Source: DATHGT01 sp035317605 (GTDB lineage Bacteria > Methylomirabilota > Methylomirabilia > Rokubacteriales > CSP1-6). Taken from it: a stretch of DNA of 15,038 nt. The notes below the pieces were generated by a model that was given only the letters and a program-made list of their open reading frames with translations, was not told the DNA's origin and ran no database searches. The stretch's first letter is position 1. Each line of letters begins with the position of its first letter. Of this stretch, positions 7,065 through 13,086 are shown one piece after another. A program made the position numbers and the translations under genes. The stretch covers positions 1 through 15,038 of the forward strand of contig DATHGT010000094.1 of NCBI GenBank assembly GCA_035317605.1, in the 5' to 3' direction.

Positions 7065-8594
7065 TCAGTCGGACCTGATTTCGATCCGTGAAAACCGATC
7101 GACCGGGAACGACTGCACGTTGAGGTCGATCCCGGAGACGCGCGTGTTGAAGGCGGAGACCCGCACCTCGTGAAAGAGGAAGACCATCGGCGCATCGTTC
7201 ACGATCATGCGTTGGGCCGTCTTGTACAGCGCCACCCGCGCCGCCGGGTCCATCAGCAGCCGCGCTCTGTCCAGCAACTCGTCGACGGCCGGGTTCGCGT
7301 ACCCGGTCAAGTTGTCGACCGATTTCGTCTTGAAGAGCGGGGGGAGCCAGACGTCGGCGTCCGGAAGGATCGTGAACCAGTTGTAGATGAACAGGTCCCC
7401 CTTGCCTTGCCGGATCTCGGAGACGAGCTCCGGATAGCCAGGGCTGGGAACCAGATCGACTTTGATCCCGACCTTCATCAAGTCCGCCTTGATGGCCTGC
7501 GCGAGCTCGGCGAAGAATCCCCAGCCGGCGTTGAAGTGCAGGGCGACCTGCAGCTGGGTCGCCCCGGCCTCTTGCAGCAACCGTCGGCTCGCGGCCGGAT
7601 CGCTGGGCGATCGTTTCAGCTCGGGATCATGGCCTCCCACGCCGGGCGGAATCGGTCCGTACGCCGGGACAGCCATGCCGCGAGACGTGAACAAGACCGC
7701 CCGGTCGACGTCCAGGGCACTGGTCACCGCCTTGCGGACGCGTGCGTCGTCGAACGGCCGTCGATCGACGCGGAAGCCGAGGTAATACGTGCTGAGCGTC
7801 GGCACCCGGACCAGCTTGGCCGTCTGGTTCGCGATGATGCGCTCCAGATAGAGCGGCTCGACTTCCGGGAGGAAATCGACGCCTCCCGACAAGAACGAAC
7901 GCATCGCCTTCTCCGAGTCGGTGATCACCCGGAACGAGATCTCGCCGAGCTTCGGCGGCCCGCTCCAGTAGTCCTTGTTCGCCACCAGCCGGACCTCGTC
8001 GCTGGTTCGGCGAAGGAACTTGAACGGCCCCGTTCCCACCGGATGGGCCCCGATGTCCTTGCCGTATTTGGCCAGCGCCTCCGGGCTCACCATGGGGATC
8101 AAGAAGAGGATGTGGACCTGGGGGTGCTTGAGGCCGACCACCAGTGTGTGGTCGTTCTGAACCGTGATGTCCCGAATCAGCCCCGCCAGCAGCTCTTCCC
8201 TGACGTTCCGCGGCGTCTCCGTGTAGAACGGCTTGCCCTTGAGAAAATTGCGCTCGAGGTTCAGCTTGGCGGCGGCCGCCGTGAACTCGGCGCCGTCGTG
8301 AAAGCGAACGCCTCGGCGAAGCCGAAAGGTGTACGTGAGACCGTCGCGGCTGACCTCCCACGATTCGGCGAGCGCCGGGACCAACGTCCGGGAATCCTTC
8401 GAGAGGTCGATGAGCGGCTCATAGATCGGCCACATGACCCGCCGGCACCGCTGGTTGTTGCACTTGGCGGGATCGAGCAGATCGGCCGGCGCGTTGAGGT
8501 GATACACGAAGACCGCCGCCGCGCTCGGCGCGGGCAGCCAGACCAGCGTGGCGGCCACAACGGCCACGGCGACGACGGTCTTCCCGCATGTCAT
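7065..8594 (-). CDS. Periplasmic solute-binding protein, ABC family 5 (peptide/nickel type)
   Basis: A 509-residue DppA/OppA-like binding protein. A signal peptide (about 1-27, ending in the Ala-rich PSAAA) is followed by the family-5 fold. The family signature runs across residues 74-105 (PALAESWEVSRDG, then FRLRRGVRFHDGAEF), and the GTGPFKF motif typical of the family is present. It should bind a peptide or similar small ligand outside the cytoplasmic membrane. No permease or ATPase gene is present in the window. Instead the protein is encoded just before a sensor kinase (4-bp gap), which suggests it delivers ligand to the kinase as a co-sensor, as known for some other binding-protein/kinase pairs. 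Its ATG overlaps the stop of the 55-residue gene (TGA within ATGA at 8591-8594). An AGGAGG lies 13 nt upstream, rather far, so re-initiation by coupling is likely. Confidence 0.93.
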   Translation of the reverse strand: MTCGKTVVAVAVVAATLVWLPAPSAAAVFVYHLNAPADLLDPAKCNNQRCRRVMWPIYEPLIDLSKDSRTLVPALAESWEVSRDGLTYTFRLRRGVRFHDGAEFTAAAAKLNLERNFLKGKPFYTETPRNVREELLAGLIRDITVQNDHTLVVGLKHPQVHILFLIPMVSPEALAKYGKDIGAHPVGTGPFKFLRRTSDEVRLVANKDYWSGPPKLGEISFRVITDSEKAMRSFLSGGVDFLPEVEPLYLERIIANQTAKLVRVPTLSTYYLGFRVDRRPFDDARVRKAVTSALDVDRAVLFTSRGMAVPAYGPIPPGVGGHDPELKRSPSDPAASRRLLQEAGATQLQVALHFNAGWGFFAELAQAIKADLMKVGIKVDLVPSPGYPELVSEIRQGKGDLFIYNWFTILPDADVWLPPLFKTKSVDNLTGYANPAVDELLDRARLLMDPAARVALYKTAQRMIVNDAPMVFLFHEVRVSAFNTRVSGIDLNVQSFPVDRFSRIEIRSD

Positions 8595-8758
8595 CGGCCG
8601 GTGCGGACCTCCTGGCCATGGTCGACGTGTTCGACGCGCGTGCTCTTGACCGTGATGCCGTGCCGGCGAGCCAAGCGCTGGAGCTCGAGGCGGAGGGCTT
8701 CGGCGGACTGCCGATCCAGGTTGCCGCTGAGCGCGATCCGGTCCGCTACTTTTTCCAT
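8591..8758 (-). CDS. Mini-protein of 55 aa, coupled to the binding-protein gene
   Basis: This short gene has no named family that I recognise. It is supported by a strong ribosome-binding site (GAGGAG, 5 nt before the ATG at 8756-8758) and by overlaps on both sides: 13 bp with the 58-residue gene upstream and 4 bp (ATGA) with the binding-protein gene downstream. The protein begins with a short beta-like segment (VADRIALSG), followed by LD, an amphipathic charged helix (about 15-33, ending RLARRHGI) and a second beta-like piece (TVKSTRVE). It has no signal peptide and no membrane segment. The stretch ALSGNLDR...RRHGI aligns without gaps to EIDGPIDK...QKYGV of its neighbour, suggesting the two are diverged duplicates. 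Confidence 0.72.
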   Translation of the reverse strand: MEKVADRIALSGNLDRQSAEALRLELQRLARRHGITVKSTRVEHVDHGQEVRTGR

Positions 8759-8922
8759 TTGATCTCCTCGTGCTTTTTCACGCCGTATTTTTGCATCAGG
8801 GTCCGCAGATCGGCGTTGAACTTCGCGAACTGCGCCTTGTCGATCGGACCGTCGATTTCGAAGACCACGACCAAATGTTCGTCACCCTTCAAGCCTCCAC
8901 CACTCTTCAGGCCCCCACCCAT
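8746..8922 (-). CDS. Mini-protein of 58 aa with Gly/Lys-rich N-terminus
   Basis: A 58-residue protein of unknown family. The N-terminus is a short imperfect repeat (GGGLKS then GGGLKG, residues 2-13). It is followed by a beta segment (HLVVVFEIDG), an amphipathic helix (about 27-46) and a strongly basic end (KKHEEIKWKK). No signal peptide is visible. The ATG at 8920-8922 is preceded at 8 nt by a full AGGAGG, which excludes the longer frame reaching 9045. It starts 19 bp after the metalloprotease stop, and its 3' end overlaps the next small gene by 13 bp, so it belongs to the same transcript. It could be a small regulatory or partner protein, or a precursor peptide; nothing in the sequence proves either. 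Confidence 0.75.
   Translation of the reverse strand: MGGGLKSGGGLKGDEHLVVVFEIDGPIDKAQFAKFNADLRTLMQKYGVKKHEEIKWKK
8764..8769 (-). promoter_or_regulatory. Shine-Dalgarno of the 55-aa gene
   Basis: GAGGAG on the minus strand, five nucleotides before the ATG at 8758. It lies inside the 3' end of the 58-residue gene and is the main evidence that the 55-codon frame is translated. Confidence 0.65.
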
Positions 8923-8930
8923 CGCGTCTG

Positions 8931-8936
8931 CCTCCT
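8931..8936 (-). promoter_or_regulatory. Shine-Dalgarno of the 58-aa gene
   Basis: A complete AGGAGG on the minus strand, eight nucleotides before the ATG at 8922 and inside the 19-bp gap after the metalloprotease stop. It fixes the start and supports the gene being real. Confidence 0.75.
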
Positions 8937-8941
8937 CTCGG

Positions 8942-10186
8942 TTAGTTGGAACGTTGTCGCACGGACCCCGTGAACCGCTCCAGGGCCTTCGCTCTGGCCA
9001 CCCTGATGTCGTCGGCGGGGATCTGGCGGCCGCGCCCGTCGTCACGCATCAGGAATCCACCGTCGTTGGCACCGCAATCCGGGATGCTGAGACAGAATCC
9101 GCACTGGTCCCGGCTCGCAGTCGGCGTGAGCCGGGTCAGACATTTGTGACACAGGCCGAGGAAGTGGCCCGCCTCGTGGGCGAGCGCGTGACCGCAGCTT
9201 CCGAGGGGGTTGACGTTCGGATCGACACATTGCCGATCGAGCCACACGGCGCCGGCTTGACGTGTCGTGCCCACGACTTTGTGCGGCGCCCCGTATCCCA
9301 TGAGCCCGCTCACCGCGATGCTCCACCACACGTAGAGGTCGAGGCCGGGTGACGGGTCGAAATTGTATCCGTGATTGATCCGGCTGAAGGCATCCAGGCA
9401 GTCATCGGCAGGGTCGGGAACATTCTCCATGGCGTCGCCCGGGGCATTGGGCAAGAAGTCCTGCAGCAGATACGTGCAGCGCTCGACGCGCTGCACGAAG
9501 AAGAACACGCCCGACCCGCGCCAGATCGTGTTCATCGTCCCGGTCGGCGCCAGCAGCCGCGCCAGACTTCCTCTGGAGACGATCTCCTCGACGTTGTTGT
9601 CCTCGAAGAACTCGTCGCGGCTCTTCATGTAGTGCGCGACGACCGGCACGGCGATGAGCAGACGAATTCTGGCGCCCCCCAGGGGCCGCAGCGTCCGCCC
9701 TCCGTCGGTCCTCACCCAGCGCGCGTCGCTCTCCGCCTCCGGCCGATTGACCCGGCCCCGGCCGGCGTCGACGGTCGAGTTGTCGGCGAGTCGCAGCGGC
9801 ACGCTGCGCGACACCGTCTCACCGCTCGCGTCGTAGGTCACGAGTTTGTGGATCACCAACGTCTGCCCGTCCAGGCTGGCCAGGAGCTTGGCCGCCCGAC
9901 CCGTGTGAGTGAGCATGATGAGGAGGGCGCCTCGACCGATCTCGGCGGCCTTCGCCTCGTTGCCGAGCGGATCGTCGGCCACCGCCCCCGCGAACGTCCG
10001 GGTGACGTATTGCCGGGTGAGCGCGGCGAAGGGATCGACGGGACGGGGCCGCGCTGAGCTGACGTCGACGCAGCGATTCCGGAACGATGATTCGTCCGCC
10101 ACGGCTGGCCACGCCAGCCCGCCTAGCAGCACGAGGAGCAGGGCCAGGGTCGGCGCGGCGACGTGCGGCCCCCTAGCTCCGGGCAT
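8942..10186 (-). CDS. Secreted metzincin-type zinc metalloprotease
   Basis: A 414-residue exported protein. The signal peptide spans residues 1-30, with likely cleavage after AVA. The zinc motif is HEAGHFLGLCH: H337, H341 and H347 as zinc ligands and E338 as catalytic base, matching the metzincin HExxHxxGxxH pattern. M380 (GGFLMRDD) is a candidate Met-turn about 33 residues further on. Between them sit two CxxC pairs, C346/C349 and C362/C365, followed by C371, which could form disulfides or a small metal knot beside the active site. The large N-terminal part (31-320) is not recognised and may be a prodomain or substrate-binding region. The start at 10186 has a GAGGGG site and overlaps the ATP-grasp stop by 14 bp; an ATG at 10273 would add a non-secretory extension. 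The protein is probably periplasmic or extracellular; the substrate is unknown. Confidence 0.85.
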   Translation of the reverse strand: MPGARGPHVAAPTLALLLVLLGGLAWPAVADESSFRNRCVDVSSARPRPVDPFAALTRQYVTRTFAGAVADDPLGNEAKAAEIGRGALLIMLTHTGRAAKLLASLDGQTLVIHKLVTYDASGETVSRSVPLRLADNSTVDAGRGRVNRPEAESDARWVRTDGGRTLRPLGGARIRLLIAVPVVAHYMKSRDEFFEDNNVEEIVSRGSLARLLAPTGTMNTIWRGSGVFFFVQRVERCTYLLQDFLPNAPGDAMENVPDPADDCLDAFSRINHGYNFDPSPGLDLYVWWSIAVSGLMGYGAPHKVVGTTRQAGAVWLDRQCVDPNVNPLGSCGHALAHEAGHFLGLCHKCLTRLTPTASRDQCGFCLSIPDCGANDGGFLMRDDGRGRQIPADDIRVARAKALERFTGSVRQRSN

Positions 10187-11243
10187 CGATGATCCCCTCG
10201 AAGACGTCATCGGCATGGACGATGTCGGGCAGGGTGTCGATGTGGCGGACGAAATAATAGTCGGGCACGACATCGTCGTCGACGACGTCGACCGGTTCGT
10301 CGAGGGCCAGCCGGACGTACAGATGGGCCATGTTGTGCTTGCCGACGAGGTCGAACAAGCTCGTCGTCGAGAACACGCGGCCGATGTTGATTTCGGTCAC
10401 CGACGGCATGCCACGATCATCGGCTTTGAGGTCGATGCTGAACACGCCGGTGGCGTGCGGGTCGAGGGCGCGGACGACCGACGTCGAGACCCGAACGACG
10501 TCGGGCTCGACCACGGTCTTGGCCAGCGCCGCGTTGGACGAGGTGCCGCTGGGTCGCTCGGCGCCGCCGAAGTACGAGAGCCGCTCGGCCGTCTTGACGA
10601 CGATGAGCACTCCGTCTTTCCAGAGGCTCTCGCACGTGAAGTCTCGCCCCGGAAGGTACTCCGACAGCATGAACTCGGTGAACGGGACTCCCCGCATCGT
10701 CCGCCAATACTCAATCCAGCTCAGGGCCTGCTGCGGCGTTCGCACGGGGATGGCCCCTCGCGATCCCGTGCCCGTTCGGGTGCGACACCACAGGGTCGGC
10801 GCGGGCGCCAAGACCCGAAAGGCTTCCGCGATCGATGCCTCGTCGGTGACCGCGCAGCTGCGCGGCGCCGGCAGGTGGCGATCCAGAAGATATGCGCTGA
10901 GCGCGTACTTGTCCTGACAGAGCCGGATGGTGTCCTTGCGGGGAAGAAAGACACGGGTCCCTATCGTTTCTCGCGCTTCCGAGACAGCCGCCACGTCGGG
11001 ATCGCTGTTCGGAACCACGAGATCGAATCCGTCCGCTTCGACAATGCGGTGAAGCGCGTCGACGAAGCCGGCGTGCTGAGGTGGTGGGGTCAGGTACAGG
11101 CCGGCGCCCGCCGATTTCTTGAGCACGAAGACGTCGTCATGACACGTCGCGATGAACAGCCCGGGGTCCGCTCGGCGTAGACTGCGGAGAAGGCTCTCCG
11201 TCGGTCCAGTCCCGCCACTCGTGATGAGCAACCGCACAGGCAT
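10173..11243 (-). CDS. ATP-grasp family protein (CarB/PylC-like), intact copy
   Basis: A 356-residue ATP-grasp protein. Residues 1-30 form the first beta-alpha unit of the pre-ATP-grasp domain (RLLITSGGTGPTESLLRSL). D111/K112 sit at the start of the ATP-grasp domain. A flexible ATP-binding loop lies at 153-164 (CRTRTGTGSRGA, with Arg where Lys is common), and the likely magnesium ligands are D271 (FSIDL), E284 and N286 (TEIN). These features suggest an active ATP-dependent carboxylate-amine or carboxylate-thiol ligase; the acceptor and donor are unknown. The ATG at 11243 (GGGGGT site 6-7 nt away) fits the position of the start in the neighbouring paralogue; an in-frame ATG at 11264 lacks a ribosome-binding site. 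Its stop overlaps the start of the secreted metalloprotease, so both are translated from one message. Confidence 0.87.
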   Translation of the reverse strand: MPVRLLITSGGTGPTESLLRSLRRADPGLFIATCHDDVFVLKKSAGAGLYLTPPPQHAGFVDALHRIVEADGFDLVVPNSDPDVAAVSEARETIGTRVFLPRKDTIRLCQDKYALSAYLLDRHLPAPRSCAVTDEASIAEAFRVLAPAPTLWCRTRTGTGSRGAIPVRTPQQALSWIEYWRTMRGVPFTEFMLSEYLPGRDFTCESLWKDGVLIVVKTAERLSYFGGAERPSGTSSNAALAKTVVEPDVVRVSTSVVRALDPHATGVFSIDLKADDRGMPSVTEINIGRVFSTTSLFDLVGKHNMAHLYVRLALDEPVDVVDDDVVPDYYFVRHIDTLPDIVHADDVFEGIIDARS

Positions 11244-11307
11244 TGAGACCCCCGAGGTCAGCATCGCGTCGAATGAGGGCAACGCGGATGCCACAGCTTC
11301 CGCGCGT

Positions 11308-11313
11308 ATTTTA
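11308..11313 (-). promoter_or_regulatory. Possible -10 element for the intact ATP-grasp gene
   Basis: On the minus strand the sequence reads TAAAAT, 65 bp before the ATG, the only AT-rich hexamer in the 158-bp gap. No good -35 was found at 16-18 bp, so support is weak. If real, it would be the promoter of the long operon that follows. Confidence 0.25.
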
Positions 11314-11354
11314 CAGCGTTTCAGGCGAGTGACGGGTTCCCGACGGCGCCGCCC

Positions 11355-11390
11355 GGTGGTGGTGGTGGTGGTGGAGTGAGCGTGCTGCTC
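11355..11390. repeat. (GGT)6 tract plus GAGC hairpin between the ATP-grasp genes
   Basis: Six GGT units (11355-11372) are followed by GGAGT and the hairpin GAGC-GTGCT-GCTC (11378-11390). In minus-strand order this is a hairpin 11 bp after the stop of the degenerate copy, then a CCA tract, then the leader of the intact copy. A similar module lies upstream of the degenerate copy (12397-12439), including the shared GAGCGTGC and CGGCTCC. Confidence 0.65.
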
Positions 11391-11401
11391 GGCTCCCTTT
11401 G

Positions 11402-12271
11402 CTACGCAATCGCCTCGATGCCTTCGGCCAGTTGGTCCGCTCGGAAGATCGCCGGGACGGTGTCGAGGCCGCGAACGAAGTAGCACTCATCGCCGACGTC
11501 GTAGGGATCACCGATTCCCACCGGCTCGTCCAGGGCAAGGCGCACGTAGGTGGCCGACATGTTGTGACGGCCGGTGAGGTCGAAGAAGTTCAGCATCTTC
11601 GTGAAGCAGCCGGCGTCGACCCTCGTGATGCACGGTATGCCCGCTCGATTCTCCCTGAGGTCGATGGTGAACGCGCCCGTGGCGTCCGGATCGAGCAGAC
11701 GAATGGTATCCACGCAGAGCTCGACCACCTCGGGCGCGTTGACGGTCTTCGCCAGCGATTCGATCGTGCCGAACCCGGCCGTGCCGCCGAGATATGCGAG
11801 CCGTTCCACGGTCTTGATCAGCACGAGGCGGCCGTCCTTCCAGAGGCTCTGACAGGCGAAGTCGCGTCCGGTCCCGCCGTGGGCGGCCATGCTCACGGGA
11901 ACTTTACGGGCGCGCAGAAAGTCGGCGAGATCGTTCGAATCCCGGCAGCGCTCGATGGTCGCCTTCGAGGGCAGGAATGTGCGGCACGGCAGCACGTCAC
12001 GCAAGCCCGAGACGGCGTCGACATCGTCGGTCGTGTGAGGGATCAGCAGGTCGATCCGCTCGCGATCGATGATCGTTCGTAGCGCGTCCGTGAACCGCGG
12101 ATCCTCGGCCCTCGGAACCAGATAGTTGCGGTTCGCCTTCGAATTCCGGAGCGTGAACCGGTCGTCGTGGGTGCCGATGATGACCAGCCCGGGATAGTCT
12201 TCCCGCAAGCTCCGAATCAGGTTATTGCCCGCGCCCGTTCCCGCGCCCGGAAGGAGGATGCGTCTGTTCAT
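11402..12271 (-). CDS. Degenerate ATP-grasp paralogue, probable pseudoenzyme
   Basis: A 289-residue paralogue of the intact ATP-grasp protein encoded next, collinear with it from ILLPGAGTGAGNNLIRSL at the start to YVRLALDEP near the end. Three changes suggest loss of catalysis. First, about 64 residues are missing in frame between KVPV (residue 126) and GRDF (135); this is the block that holds the ATP-binding loop. Second, the Lys that follows D111 in the paralogue is S112. Third, the magnesium motif TEIN is TRVD, with R217 and D219 replacing Glu and Asn. The reading frame stays open and the start at 12271 has a good GGAGG site, so it may still be translated as a substrate-binding or regulatory partner. 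Otherwise it is a decaying gene. It is separated from the intact copy by 158 bp that carry a hairpin and a CCA tract. Confidence 0.8.
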   Translation of the reverse strand: MNRRILLPGAGTGAGNNLIRSLREDYPGLVIIGTHDDRFTLRNSKANRNYLVPRAEDPRFTDALRTIIDRERIDLLIPHTTDDVDAVSGLRDVLPCRTFLPSKATIERCRDSNDLADFLRARKVPVSMAAHGGTGRDFACQSLWKDGRLVLIKTVERLAYLGGTAGFGTIESLAKTVNAPEVVELCVDTIRLLDPDATGAFTIDLRENRAGIPCITRVDAGCFTKMLNFFDLTGRHNMSATYVRLALDEPVGIGDPYDVGDECYFVRGLDTVPAIFRADQLAEGIEAIA

Positions 12272-12396
12272 TTCGCGCCTCCGGCCTCGATTTCGTCGTC
12301 TCGCACCGTCGACGAGGCCCGCATGCTTCAGCAACCGCGCTGCCAAACTCATATCGTTCACTGGCGGGCACTTCCGAGTCACGGATCGCTTCGCGC

Positions 12397-12439
12397 GGTG
12401 GTTGTGGTGGTGGTGGAGCGGGTCGGAGCGTGCGGCTCC
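12397..12439. repeat. Interrupted GGT tract plus GGAGC hairpin upstream of the degenerate ATP-grasp gene
   Basis: GGTGGT, TGT, then three more GGT units (12397-12414) are followed by GGAGCGGGTC and the hairpin GGAGC-GTGCG-GCTCC (12425-12439). Its distance from the downstream ATP-grasp start (about 126-168 bp) is close to that of the module at 11355-11390 from its own gene (about 112-147 bp), so gene and leader were probably duplicated as one unit. Confidence 0.6.
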
Positions 12440-13079
12440 TAGCTGGGAATGGGGCGCTGTCGATCGCGACGTGTGACTTCAGCACGGCGCTTCGCGGGGA
12501 GTTCGCGGGCCCCGTCGTGCGCCAGCAGATAGCGCCTACAGGCGGCGTGTACGTCCGGTGCGACTACGCGCGCCCCTTCGACGCCGGCGTCATCCACCGG
12601 CTTCTCGCGGCCCAGGCGCGCGACGAGTCGTCCGGCGTCATGGCGACCGTGTGGGAAATCTTCGACGGCATCTATCTTTGGCTGGCGCTTCACGCGGAAA
12701 CGTCCTTTCAGCTCGGCGTGGCTGAGTCGCGGATCGGCGACATTCGCTGCCTCTTGAGCATGCCTGGCAAGCTCGGATTGACCGCGGGCCTATTCGACGG
12801 CGACACCATGGCGCCGCTCAGTCTCGGGGACGATGATCGGCCTGCGACGACCTGGGTGATGAGCGACGGTTCTCGATTTCGATTCGCAGTGTCGGCCCGG
12901 ATGCGGCGACGGCCCGTCGGCTGTCAGGTCTGATCCAGGCCTGGGATCAGGCCGGCCGGCCCGGAACCGACGGTCTACGTGTCCTCGCCTATCCGATCGA
13001 GAGGCCCTATGACTGCTCACTAGGCGAGTTCGTCATCGATAAGCGTTGGTCGCGACTCGTTCTATCGTGGCCGCAATAG
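12430..13079 (+). pseudogene. C-terminal remnant of a PCMT-like methyltransferase, frameshifted
   Basis: The translation from about 12460 resembles the accessory C-terminal domain of protein-L-isoaspartate-methyltransferase-like proteins of the kind found in RiPP and FxLD-type systems. Key pieces in order are ALRGEFAGP, FDGIYLWLALH, AGLFDGD, GPDAATARRLSGL, AWDQAGRPGTD and the terminal VIDKRWSRLVLSW. The first three lie in one frame (open 12430-12933, GTG-type start without a ribosome-binding site). The others lie in the frame that ends at the TAG at 13077-13079. The switch falls near 12886-12897 and fits loss of one base. The whole SAM-binding catalytic domain is absent; upstream is the leader of the divergent ATP-grasp gene. 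This is therefore a truncated and frameshifted relic. The family assignment rests on recalled motif similarity, not on an alignment search. Confidence 0.68.
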
Positions 13080-13086
13080 TCTAGGC

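Noticed and set aside
4685..7078. A 797-codon open frame on the plus strand opposite the histidine kinase
   Set aside because: It is the antisense of a well-supported kinase with all catalytic motifs. Its translation is low-complexity (rich in H, D, R, G), as expected from high-GC codon bias on the other strand.
7170..8762. A 530-codon plus-strand frame opposite the binding protein
   Set aside because: It is antisense to a complete family-5 binding protein and shows no recognisable motif.
10173..12439. Graspetide-type RiPP cluster (ATP-grasp ligase plus methyltransferase plus precursor)
   Set aside because: The ATP-grasp proteins look CarB/PylC-like rather than RimK-like, the methyltransferase is a broken remnant, and no core-peptide repeat (TxxEE or similar) was seen in the small genes.
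12439..12693. An 84-codon minus-strand frame opposite the methyltransferase relic
   Set aside because: The plus-strand frames reconstruct a recognisable protein domain; the minus frame lacks motifs and has Arg/Asp-rich shadow composition.
12930..12950. Palindrome CTGATCC-N7-GGATCAG as a terminator or operator
   Set aside because: It lies within the reconstructed methyltransferase remnant and encodes a sensible stretch there (LIQAWDQ), with no T-tract after it.
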